From DATACN01 sp038215095 (GTDB lineage: Bacteria > Actinomycetota > Thermoleophilia > Solirubrobacterales > Thermoleophilaceae): a DNA stretch of 29,478 bases. Each line of letters starts with the position of its first letter. The first letter of the stretch is position 1. The stretch lies in contig JBBQRG010000039.1 of assembly GCA_038215095.1 (NCBI GenBank), positions 1 to 29,478 on the forward strand, read 5' to 3'. Position numbers and translations under genes: made by a program. Below are positions 13,240 to 20,877 of this stretch, one piece after another. The notes beneath the pieces were generated by a model, which was not told the DNA's origin, ran no database searches, and saw nothing but the letters and a program-made list of their open reading frames with translations.

Positions 13240-14163
13240 ATGAAGCTCGAAGGCATCCACCACATAACGGCCATCGCCGGCGACGCCCAGAGCAACGTCG
13301 ACTTCTACGCGGACACGCTCGGGCTGCGGCTGGTCAAGAAGACGGTCAACCAGGACGACCCGACCGTCTACCACCTCTTCTACGCCGACGACAAGGGCAG
13401 CGCCGGCACCGACCTGACCTTCTTCGAGTACCCGGGCGCGGTGCCCGGCCGTGCCGGCGACGGCATGGTGCACACGATCGTCTGGCGCGTGGCCTCGCCC
13501 GAGGCGCTCGACTTCTGGGCCGACCGCCTGGGCGGCCGGGGGTCGGAGACGCACCGCGAGGGCGACGCCCTCCGCTTCGACGACCCCGAGGGCCTGAGCC
13601 ACGAGCTGATCGTGGACCCCACGGGCGACGATCCGCTGATGGCCGAGCACCCGGAGGTGCCGGCCGAGATGGCGCTGCGCGGCTTCCACGCGGTGCGCGC
13701 CTACAGCTCGCGGCCCGAGGCCAGCCGCGGCCTGCTCGAGGGCGCGCTCGCGTTCGAGCCGAGCGACGGCGGCTGGGAGGCGCGCGGCGAGCGGCGCGGC
13801 GGCCGCTACGCCTACGACCCGCCGCCGCGGGAGCAGGGTGTGCAGAGCGGCGGCACGGTGCACCACGTGGCCTGGGCCTGCCCGACCGAGGAGCAGGACG
13901 AATGGCGCCGCCGCGTGCTCGAGGCGGGCGCGCACGCGACGCCCGTGATCGACCGCTTCTACTTCAAGTCGGTCTACTTCCGCGAGCCGTCAGGCGTCCT
14001 GTTCGAGATCGCCACGCTCGGCCCGGGCTTCGCCACCGACGAAGACCCGGAGCATCTCGGCGAGCGGCTGTCGCTGCCGCCCGACTACGAGCATCTGCGC
14101 GATCAGGTCGAGCGCCGGCTGACGCCGCTCGACAACCCGCGCGACCGCTGGGCCAAGCGCTAG
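13240..14163 (+). CDS. VOC-family ring-cleaving dioxygenase-like protein
   Basis: This 307-residue protein has two tandem vicinal-oxygen-chelate domains, as in MhqO/LinE-like ring-cleaving dioxygenases. The first begins GIHHITAIAGDAQ (metal His at 7 or 8), and the second begins GTVHHVAWACPTEEQ. The conserved closing strand GVLFEIATLGPGF carries the third metal ligand, Glu. The C-terminal tail LGERLSLPPDYEHLRDQVE is typical of the MhqO group. Such enzymes open hydroquinone-type or catechol-type rings using Fe2+, and related genes respond to quinone stress. The ATG at 13240 is preceded by GAAAGG. Substrate is not determined. Confidence 0.88.
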   Translation: MKLEGIHHITAIAGDAQSNVDFYADTLGLRLVKKTVNQDDPTVYHLFYADDKGSAGTDLTFFEYPGAVPGRAGDGMVHTIVWRVASPEALDFWADRLGGRGSETHREGDALRFDDPEGLSHELIVDPTGDDPLMAEHPEVPAEMALRGFHAVRAYSSRPEASRGLLEGALAFEPSDGGWEARGERRGGRYAYDPPPREQGVQSGGTVHHVAWACPTEEQDEWRRRVLEAGAHATPVIDRFYFKSVYFREPSGVLFEIATLGPGFATDEDPEHLGERLSLPPDYEHLRDQVERRLTPLDNPRDRWAKR

Positions 14164-14183
14164 ACCGGCCCGGGCTCGGCGCC

Positions 14184-15643
14184 TCAGCGGTAGAGCGCCG
14201 CGTTGCGGTCGGAGCGCCGCCCCGCGAAGTGCGCCGGGCGCCCGCCCTGGGCGTCCAGGTAGGCGAGCTGGCGCGAGACGTTCGCGAGCCGCCCTCCGGC
14301 GGTGTCGAGCATCCAGGTCTGGAGCTCCACGCCGCCTCCGGCCGTCTCGACCAGGCGGAGCGCGCGCGCCTGCTGGGGGTAGTCCACGAGCGACGCGGTG
14401 CCGATCAGCCAGTACCCGCGCCTGCGGACCCGGCGCGGCGCGATCGAGTTGCGATGCGAGTCGCCCGACGCGCGGCCACCACGCGGGGCGCGGCGTCCAG
14501 CAGCCGCAGTGCCGCCCGGCCGCCGGGGAAGCTCACGAGCGGCTGGTGCGACACCACGATCACCCAACGGCGCCCCGCCTGTCCAAGCCGGGTGCGCAGC
14601 CAGGCCAGCTGCCTGTGCGAGAGCGAGCCGCCCGCGCCGCCGCGGCGGTTGACCGAGTCGAGCGCGATCACCCGCAGCCGGGGGCCGAGGTCGAAGCTGT
14701 AGTCGAGCGGGCGCGACCCGCCGCCCAGGCCGCTGGCCGCTCGCAGGCGGCGCAGGACCTCGGAGGCGCCGAGCTGGCGCCGGCGCTGGTCCGGAGGCAC
14801 CTGGCGGGTGCGCCCGGGCAGGCTGTGCGCCAGCACGCGGTCCACGAGCCGCAGGGTCAGCCGCCGCTCCCCTCGCGGCACCTGCAGGTCCGGGTCCAGC
14901 CGAACCGGCAGCCTCGAGCCGACTGCCAGCCGCCTGAGGCTCGCGGTGGGTGGCAGCTCGCCCTGCACCAGCGTGTCGTGGTTACCGAGCAGCGGGAACC
15001 ACCGTGCGCGCAAGCCGGGCGAGAAGAAGGCGTGCTGGGCCTGGGACAGGAGGCCCGGGTGGCGCGGCGCGTCCACGTCAGGCCGGTAGAAGAACGGGTC
15101 CGGGCTCGAGGCTTCCTGCACGCCGTCGTAGCCCGGCGCGCCGCTGTCAGGCCTGACGCGACCGCCGTGGAGCGCGGCCAGGGCCATGTCGAACTCGTTG
15201 CCCTGCGCGCTGTCCGCGAGGTCGCCCGTCTCGAGCACCGCGCCGGGCCGCAGCCGGTTGATCGACGTCGTCGCCGCGGCCAGCGTCTGTGCGGTCAACG
15301 CCTCCTGTGGCCGGAAGGTCGACTCGAAGGGCCGCCCGAGGCGGTCGAGCAGCGCCGCACGGGCCGGGGACTCCTCGTCGCGGACGTGAACGTCGGTCAG
15401 CTGGGCGAACACGGCCAGGGTGCGCAGCGGGCGGGCCCGCGGCGCGAGCTCCGTTCGCTGGATGAGCGCTTCCCCGGGCCCGCGTTCCAGCACGCCGTCG
15501 CCGTTCCGGTCGACCCAGGTCCCCTCCAGCGTCGAGCCCGACGGCGGCGCTTGCGCGTCACCGCCGCTCAGCGCCATCACCAGCACGCCGGCCAGCAGTG
15601 CCAGCGTGGCGGCGCCGAGGGCCAGCCAGCGACTCGCCCTCAT
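14184..15643 (-). pseudogene. Exported metallophosphoesterase, single-base frameshift
   Basis: This is a metallophosphoesterase of about 486 residues read in two frames. The N-terminal frame has an export signal (residues 5-26), a short D-x-N-x-D-G calcium-loop-like motif near 45-50, and the metal motifs LTDVHV (Asp84, His86), ETGDLAD, LLGNHDT and VSHQPL. It then loses phase near 14469-14470, just after PRVVAA. The other frame continues ASGDSHRNSIAP, the last metal motif region, and runs to the stop at 14184. The span is one base short of a whole number of codons, so one deleted base explains it. The start ATG overlaps the stop of the permease gene by four bases, placing it last in an ABC operon. 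It resembles secreted actinobacterial phosphoesterases with the RPDSG...YDGVQ segment. It is either recently inactivated or a sequence error. Confidence 0.82.
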
Positions 15644-17892
15644 TGCTGTCTGAGCCCCGCCACGATCGGCTCTCGCACCACTCGGCGCGCCGCGAGCGCG
15701 GCGGCCGCCGCCGCCAGGAGCGCCAGCCCCGCCAGCACCACGGCGATCTCGCCGGCTCCGGCCCCCAACGGGAGCGAGGCGTAGCCGGCGGCCAGCCGCG
15801 CCACGATCGGCGCGAGCAGGACCCGCTCCGCCAGCACGGCGAGCGGCGCGGCCAGCGCCACCACCGCCAGGGCCGAGCCGGCCAGTACCAGCGTCAGCGT
15901 CCTGCGCGAGGCGCCCCCGGCGCGGAGCACCGCGAGCAGCGAGCGGCGCTCCATCGCGGTCAGCGCGAGGGCCTGGGCCAGGGCATAGAGCGCGATCAGC
16001 CCGTTCACCAGCGCGACCACGCGCAGCACGCCGGCCAGCACGCCGAGGAAACGCGCGTTGCGGGTGGTCGCGGCCGCCGTCGCCTGGGGCCCGGCGCCAA
16101 GCTGCTCGAGCCCGCGCGACACCGCCGCGCGGTCCGCGCCCGCGGCGAGCCTGATCGCGATCGTGGGCGCCAGCGCGGGATCGGCTCCTAACAGGCGCCG
16201 CGGGCGCACGTATGCCACGCGGCCGTCGTTGTCGATCGCCCGCACCACTCCTACCACGCGGAAGCGCGCCTCCGTCCCCGAGCCCAGTTGCACGGCGAGC
16301 GCTCCGCCCGGCCGCAGGCCGAGCGCGTCCGCGAGCCCAACTCCCACCTCGGCCTCGCCGTCGGCTCTGACGCGCCGGCCGCTCGCCAGCGGGGCGGCCT
16401 CGAAGCGCGTGTGATCGCCCGGGAAGGCGATCAGCTTGACTGGTTCGCCGATGTCGAAGGAGTCGACCCCCTCGGCCACATAGCGCGGGGCGGCCGCCGC
16501 GACGCCCGGAATGCGGGCCACGTCGCCCGCCCGGTCGCCGGGCAACTTGGCGGTGAGGTCATAGCGGCGGCCGACCGAGCCCGGGTCGTCCTGGAGCCGG
16601 GACAGGAACGACGCCAGTCCGAGCATCAACAGCACCACCCCCGTGGCCGCGGTCAGCACCGCGACCGTCGCGGCCGCACGCGCGCGGCGCGCCAGGACCA
16701 TCCGCACGCCCAGTCCCAGCGGCGTGCCTGAGCCCGGCATGTGGCGCGGCGCCCGGCGCAGCTCGGCACCCGCGAGCAGCGTGGCCGGCGGCCGCGAGGC
16801 GGCGCGCGCCGCGGGCCAGGCGGTGGCGGCCGCCACCAGCCCGACGACCGCGAGCAGGGCGGCCAGGAGCGGCAGCGCCAGCGCGCGGCCCGGCGGCAGC
16901 TCGGACAGCACGTCGAGCAGGTGGCCCGTCGGGCCGTACGCCGCCAGAACGCCGGCCGCCAGCCCGAGCGCCGCGGCCGGGGCGGCCATCACGGCGCTCT
17001 CCAGCGCGTAGCCGCCGGCGACGCGCGCGCGGGAGAAGCCCACGGCCCGCATCACGCCGACCGTCGCGAGGCGGCGCTCCACGTCCGCGCGCGCGGATGC
17101 TCCCAGCATCAGGCCCGCGGCGGCCGCGGCCACCAGCGAGAAGGCCACGAGCAGGGCGATCACGATCCCCGCGGCGCGATCCACCAGCACCCGCACCCCC
17201 TCGTGTGTGGCGATGCGCAGGTCGCGCAAGCCGAAGCCCACCGCGCGCGCCTGCACGAGCGTCGCGTCGAGCCGTGCGGGGTCGCGGACCCACACCAGGG
17301 CGTTGTTCACCGGCGCCGAGGCGCCGCGGGGGATCCTCAGTCCGGCCTTCGAGATCCAGAGCCGCGGCCGGGAGATCAGCGGGAAGGCCACGTCGTCGGG
17401 CGCGACCACGATCCCCGCAAGCCGAAGCGGCCCCAGCCGCCCCACCTCGACCGAGTCGCCGACGTGCAGGCCCCAGGCGCGCGCGAGCCCGCGCTCCATC
17501 ACCACCTCGCCCGGGTCCCTCGACAGGTCGCGCCCCGAGACGACCGCGTAGCCGCGCCTGCCGCGGCCGGCGATCTCGATGGCGGTGCGGCGGCGCAGCT
17601 GCCCGCGGCCCAGCACCGGCACATCGCGCACCTCCAACCGGTAGGAGCGGCTCTCGAGATTCGGCAGCGCGCGGATGCGCCGGTCCACGTCCTCCATCCG
17701 GTCGGTGCGAAAGCGCACCACGAGGTCGGGCAGGTCGGCGCGCTCGGCCGCGCGGTCGAAGCCGGTGGCCAGGCCGAAGCTGACGGTGATCGCGGTCCCG
17801 AGCATCGCCGCGGCCGCGAACACCCCCGCCGCCGCCACGATCCCGCGGCCCCGGCGTGGGTGCAGGAGCCAGCGGTTGCGCACCCGGGTCAC
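15640..17892 (-). CDS. ABC transporter permease, FtsX/MacB-like
   Basis: This 750-residue permease has the two-FtsX-domain layout. An N-terminal anchor (about 18-42) is followed by an extracellular MacB-like periplasmic core domain (about 50-230), then three transmembrane helices (about 238-380), a second external domain (about 430-600) and a last set of helices up to the C-terminus. Such permeases do not usually carry small solutes across the membrane. They couple ATP hydrolysis to moving lipids, lipoproteins or peptides, or to activating cell-wall enzymes outside. The start GTG 17892 overlaps the stop of the ATPase gene (GTGA), and its own stop overlaps the metallophosphoesterase start (ATGA), so the three genes are translated as one operon. 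Confidence 0.9.
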   Translation of the reverse strand: MTRVRNRWLLHPRRGRGIVAAAGVFAAAAMLGTAITVSFGLATGFDRAAERADLPDLVVRFRTDRMEDVDRRIRALPNLESRSYRLEVRDVPVLGRGQLRRRTAIEIAGRGRRGYAVVSGRDLSRDPGEVVMERGLARAWGLHVGDSVEVGRLGPLRLAGIVVAPDDVAFPLISRPRLWISKAGLRIPRGASAPVNNALVWVRDPARLDATLVQARAVGFGLRDLRIATHEGVRVLVDRAAGIVIALLVAFSLVAAAAAGLMLGASARADVERRLATVGVMRAVGFSRARVAGGYALESAVMAAPAAALGLAAGVLAAYGPTGHLLDVLSELPPGRALALPLLAALLAVVGLVAAATAWPAARAASRPPATLLAGAELRRAPRHMPGSGTPLGLGVRMVLARRARAAATVAVLTAATGVVLLMLGLASFLSRLQDDPGSVGRRYDLTAKLPGDRAGDVARIPGVAAAAPRYVAEGVDSFDIGEPVKLIAFPGDHTRFEAAPLASGRRVRADGEAEVGVGLADALGLRPGGALAVQLGSGTEARFRVVGVVRAIDNDGRVAYVRPRRLLGADPALAPTIAIRLAAGADRAAVSRGLEQLGAGPQATAAATTRNARFLGVLAGVLRVVALVNGLIALYALAQALALTAMERRSLLAVLRAGGASRRTLTLVLAGSALAVVALAAPLAVLAERVLLAPIVARLAAGYASLPLGAGAGEIAVVLAGLALLAAAAAALAARRVVREPIVAGLRQQ

Positions 17893-18551
17893 CCCGGGCG
17901 CACGCGACCGTCGTCCAGCTCGACCACGCGGTCGGCGATCGCCGCGGCCTGGGCGTCGTGCGTGACGAGCACCACCGAGCGCTCGTCGCGAGCGAGCTCG
18001 CGCAGCAGCTCGAGCACGGCGACCCCCGAGCGCGAGTCGAGATTCCCGGTCGGCTCGTCGGCGAGCACCAGGCCGGCGCCGTTCACGAGCGCACGGGCCA
18101 CGGCGATCCGCTGCTGCTCGCCGCCGGAGAGGGTGTGGGGCAGCCGCCCCGCGGCGCCGTCCAGGCGAAGCCTTTCAAGCAGCATGCGTCCGCGTTCGAC
18201 GGACCCGGCGCCGGTCAGGCGCGCGGGCAGGAGCACGTTCTCCTCGCCGGTCAGCTCGGGGATCAGGTGAAAGAACTGGAACACGAAGCCGACCTGGTCG
18301 CGGCGAAACTCGGTCAGGCCGCGCTCGTCGAGCCGGTCCACGCGCATACCGGCCACCTCGATGGTGCCGGCATCAGCGCTGTCGATGCCGCCGAGCAGGT
18401 GGAGCAGCGTCGACTTGCCCGACCCCGAGCGTCCGAGCACGGCGACGAGCTCGCCGGGGGCGACGTCCAGGTCCGCGCCGTCGAGGACCCTGCGCCCCGC
18501 GGCGCCGCTCCCGAAGCTCTTGACCAGCCCGCGCGCGGTCACGAGGCTCAC
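17889..18551 (-). CDS. ABC transporter ATP-binding protein, LolD/MacB-like
   Basis: This 220-residue ATPase of the LolD/MacB/FtsE group pairs with the FtsX-like permease downstream. Walker A is GRSGSGKS at 40-47, the signature is LSGGEQQ at 141-147, and Walker B plus the catalytic Glu is LVLADEPTGNLDSR at 161-174. The H-loop His is in VLVTHD. GTG 18551 is the likely start. No ribosome site is evident, while TACTCT lies a few bases upstream and could give a short leader. First gene of the operon. Confidence 0.92.
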   Translation of the reverse strand: MSLVTARGLVKSFGSGAAGRRVLDGADLDVAPGELVAVLGRSGSGKSTLLHLLGGIDSADAGTIEVAGMRVDRLDERGLTEFRRDQVGFVFQFFHLIPELTGEENVLLPARLTGAGSVERGRMLLERLRLDGAAGRLPHTLSGGEQQRIAVARALVNGAGLVLADEPTGNLDSRSGVAVLELLRELARDERSVVLVTHDAQAAAIADRVVELDDGRVRPG

Positions 18552-18590
18552 GTGGGCAAGAGTAGGGAGAGGGAGAGCCCGGACCTTTCA

Positions 18591-18605
18591 CTTACCTTCG
18601 GTAAG
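18591..18605. promoter_or_regulatory. Short palindrome in the ABC/DsbA divergent promoter
   Basis: CTTACC-TTC-GGTAAG is a perfect 6-bp dyad 9 bases before ATG 18615, in the 63-base gap shared by the divergent ABC operon and DsbA-like gene. It contains TACCTT (18593-18598), a possible -10 element. It could be an operator overlapping the promoter; no matching regulator is evident. Confidence 0.4.
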
Positions 18606-18614
18606 CTGCCAGGC

Positions 18615-19148
18615 ATGACCGCCACCCTCACACCGCCGGTCGACTCGCAGCGTGACCACGTGCGCGGGAACCCGGCCGCGCGCGTGTCGCTGGTCGAGTA
18701 CGGCGACTTCCAGTGCCCATACTGCCGTGAGGCCCATCCGTCCGTGCGCGAGCTGCTCGAGCACTTCGGCGACGAGCTTCACTTCGTGTTCCGCCACATG
18801 CCGATGCCCGACCTGCACCCGGCCGCGCAGCGCGCCGCGGAGGCGTCGGAGGCGGCCGCCGCGCAGGGGCGCTTCTGGGACATGCACGACCGCCTTTTCG
18901 AGGGCCGGCCGAAGCTCTCCGAGCACGATCTCGTCGCCCACGCCGAGGCGCTGGGGCTCGACGTCCAGGCCTTCACGCGCGAGCTCCGCGACGGCACGCA
19001 CCGCGAGCGCGTGCTCACCGACTTCGACAGCGGCGTGCGCAGCGGGGTGCCCAGCACGCCGCGCTTCTACGTGGACGGCGTTGTGCACCTGGGCGGCTCG
19101 ACCGTGCCCGAGCTGGAGTGGGCGATCGGCTCGCTGCTGCGCGGCTAG
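18615..19148 (+). CDS. DsbA-family thioredoxin-fold protein
   Basis: This 177-residue thioredoxin-fold protein of the DsbA-like group starts at ATG 18615. The redox motif CPYC is Cys34-Cys37 in YGDFQCPYCREAH, followed by the inserted helical domain (AAQGRFWDMHDRLFEG) and the cis-Pro loop GVPSTPRFYVDG. No signal peptide is visible, so it probably acts in the cytoplasm, as do many actinobacterial relatives related to the C-terminal domain of some NhaA antiporters. It may reduce or form disulfides or respond to oxidative stress; the partner is unknown. A longer frame running in from the left is a shadow of the ABC genes. Confidence 0.9.
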   Translation: MTATLTPPVDSQRDHVRGNPAARVSLVEYGDFQCPYCREAHPSVRELLEHFGDELHFVFRHMPMPDLHPAAQRAAEASEAAAAQGRFWDMHDRLFEGRPKLSEHDLVAHAEALGLDVQAFTRELRDGTHRERVLTDFDSGVRSGVPSTPRFYVDGVVHLGGSTVPELEWAIGSLLRG

Positions 19149-19150
19149 CG

Positions 19151-19330
19151 CTAGCGGGCGCGCGCGGTCTTCAGGCTCTTCTTGCGCAGCGCCGGGTCGA
19201 GCCGGTAGCGGCCGCCCGGCTTGCGCTTGGCCAGGCCCTCCGCGCGCAGCCGTTCGAGGACGACCGGGCAGCGCTTGCAGCGCGGGTCGTCCTTGCAGCA
19301 GCGCTTCTTGGCTTTGACGACCTTTGCCAC
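19151..19330 (-). CDS. Cys-rich basic mini-protein divergent from ferritin
   Basis: This is a 59-residue, strongly basic protein. GTG 19330 is the preferred start: the frame reaches TTG 19342, but the typical beginning AKVVKAKKRCC lies just after the GTG. Four cysteines fall within ten residues, CCKDDPRCKRC, a compact candidate metal or Fe-S site. The rest is a basic helix (VVLERLRAEGLAKR) and a Lys/Arg tail. I do not know a named family. It is transcribed away from ferritin, with only 40 bases between the two starts, so both probably share regulation. Its stop is 2 bases from the stop of the DsbA-like gene. Confidence 0.78.
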   Translation of the reverse strand: MAKVVKAKKRCCKDDPRCKRCPVVLERLRAEGLAKRKPGGRYRLDPALRKKSLKTARAR

Positions 19331-19355
19331 GTGGCGCCGCAAGCTAGCAAAGAGT

Positions 19356-19361
19356 TAGGGT
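19356..19361 (+). promoter_or_regulatory. Probable -10 element of ferritin
   Basis: TAGGGT lies 9 bases before ATG 19371 without any Shine-Dalgarno, as expected for a leaderless or nearly leaderless transcript. Confidence 0.5.
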
Positions 19362-19370
19362 TCCCGAAGC

Positions 19371-19904
19371 ATGCCCTCCGAAGCCTTCATCGAGCGCCTC
19401 AACGAGCAGATCGAGAACGAGTTCTCGGCCTCGCAGCAGTACGTGGCCGCGGCCGTCTACTACGACGACGAGACGCTGCCTCGCCTCGCGGCGTTCTTCT
19501 ACTCGCAGGCGCTCGAGGAGCGCAACCACGCGATGATGATGCTCCAGTACCTGCTCGATGCGGGAGCCGAGACGCGCGTGCCGGGGGTGAGGGCTCCGAA
19601 GGGGGGCTTCGCTGACCTGGTCGAGCCGGTGCGGATCTCGGTCGAGCAGGAGAAGAAGGTGAGCGATCAGATCTCGGCGCTCGCCGGCCTCGCCCGCGAG
19701 GAGGGCGACCTGTCGAGTGAGCAGTTCCTCCAGTGGTTCATCAAGGAGCAGGTGGAGGAGGTCGCCTCGATGTCCGACCTGCTGAAGATCGTCGAGCGCG
19801 GGCGCGACAACCCGCTGCTGGTGGAGGAGTGGCTGGCGCGTGAGCATCCCGGCGGCGACCAGTCCGACCCAATGGCGCCGCCCGCCGCCGGCGGCGCGCT
19901 CTAG
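19371..19904 (+). CDS. Bacterial non-heme ferritin
   Basis: This 177-residue ferritin stores iron by oxidising Fe2+ at a di-iron site inside a 24-subunit cage. The ferroxidase ligands align, with the same numbering, with the E. coli FtnA pattern: Glu17 (NEFSA), Glu50 and His53 (ALEERNHAMMM), Glu94 (VEQEKK), Gln127 and Glu130 (KEQVEE). No haem-ligating Met like that of bacterioferritin is evident, so this is FtnA-type. After the core four-helix bundle there is a Pro/Ala/Gly-rich tail of about 25 residues. It is divergent from a Cys-rich mini-protein and followed 22 bases later by an unknown gene. Confidence 0.94.
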   Translation: MPSEAFIERLNEQIENEFSASQQYVAAAVYYDDETLPRLAAFFYSQALEERNHAMMMLQYLLDAGAETRVPGVRAPKGGFADLVEPVRISVEQEKKVSDQISALAGLAREEGDLSSEQFLQWFIKEQVEEVASMSDLLKIVERGRDNPLLVEEWLAREHPGGDQSDPMAPPAAGGAL

Positions 19905-19926
19905 CCCGGCGTAATACTCGGCTCCG

Positions 19927-20877
19927 GTGACGGAGCTGGCGCGAGAGCTCGAGGAGGCAGGCGGGATCGATGCGCCGCCGTCCCTGTCGGCGCGGTTGCG
20001 CAGGCTGCTGCTCGAGGAGCTGGGGCGTGGCTCCCGCGAGCTGCTGCAGACCCGCACGGGCTACGAGGCGCCGATCTGCGTCGGCATCGCGCCGGGCGAG
20101 CGCCGGCTGCTGGCGCTGGCGCCCGCGCCGTCCGAGCTGCGCGCGGACCCGGGCGCCGTGGTGGAGCGCACCGGCATGGTGGTGGCCGCGGCGCTCGAGG
20201 CGCTGGTGGAGGCTGCGGCGCCGGGCCCGCCGGGGCGCGCCGAGGAGCTCCAGCTCCGCTGCGGCTCCTTCGAGGGGTTTCTCGCGCTTGCCTATCCGGT
20301 GCTCGAGCCGGGCCCGGCGGCGGAGTTCGCGGCGCTCTCGCTGAGCGAGCGGCTGGCCGGCATGGACCGGCTGCGCTGCGAGGCGCTGGCGCTGCCCGCG
20401 CACGTAGTCGAGGCGGCGGGTGACTGGCGCGACCCGATCGGACCCACGCATCCGCTGCGCGTCGCGGAGGCGCTTGTGCGGCTCGGCGGCAGCGCGCTCG
20501 ACGAGGAGTCGCTGGAGGCGCACGGCGAGGCCCTGGCGGCGCTGCTCGAGCCGGCGGCCGGCGGCGCGGTGCGCGCCCACGACGACCCCGACCCGGTCAG
20601 GCGAATGGCGCGGCGCATCCTCCAGCGCCTCGACGGCATGGGCAAGTGGGGCGGCTACCACACGGAGTTCGTGCACCTGGCGCAGGGCTTTGGCAAGGGC
20701 AACGAGCGCGCGTTGGCACTGGAGGTGGGGGAGGCGCTCGTGGCGGCGGAGCTGCTCGGCCAGAAGACGAGCGTGGGACAGCGCCACGTGTTCCTCAACC
20801 CGCGCCGGAGCGGCGAGATCCGCGCGCTGATCGACCGCGGCGAGCTGCCGCCGGCGCTCAGCCTTCCGCGGGGGTGA
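19927..20877 (+). CDS. Unknown protein, 316 residues
   Basis: I do not recognise this protein. GTG 19927 is the likely start, with TAATAC 9 bases upstream. It is mostly alpha-helical, rich in Ala, Leu, Glu and Arg, with no export signal or membrane segment. The best-defined part is the C-terminal 90 residues: RRILQRLDGMGKWGGYHTEF, then HLAQGFGKGNERALALEVGE, then GQKTSVGQRHVFLNPRRSGEIR, which ends like a winged-helix or nucleotide-binding fold with a GKGN loop. Codon use matches neighbouring genes. It follows ferritin closely on the same strand, and its last 20 bases overlap the end of the convergent RNase D gene. A DNA-binding or regulatory role is only a guess. Confidence 0.8.
   Translation: MTELARELEEAGGIDAPPSLSARLRRLLLEELGRGSRELLQTRTGYEAPICVGIAPGERRLLALAPAPSELRADPGAVVERTGMVVAAALEALVEAAAPGPPGRAEELQLRCGSFEGFLALAYPVLEPGPAAEFAALSLSERLAGMDRLRCEALALPAHVVEAAGDWRDPIGPTHPLRVAEALVRLGGSALDEESLEAHGEALAALLEPAAGGAVRAHDDPDPVRRMARRILQRLDGMGKWGGYHTEFVHLAQGFGKGNERALALEVGEALVAAELLGQKTSVGQRHVFLNPRRSGEIRALIDRGELPPALSLPRG

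Noticed and set aside
16741..18270. A 509-codon plus-strand frame opposite the ABC genes
   Set aside because: Shadow of the permease and ATPase. Low-complexity Arg/Gln/Gly sequence with no domain; only its far end coincides with the real DsbA-like frame.
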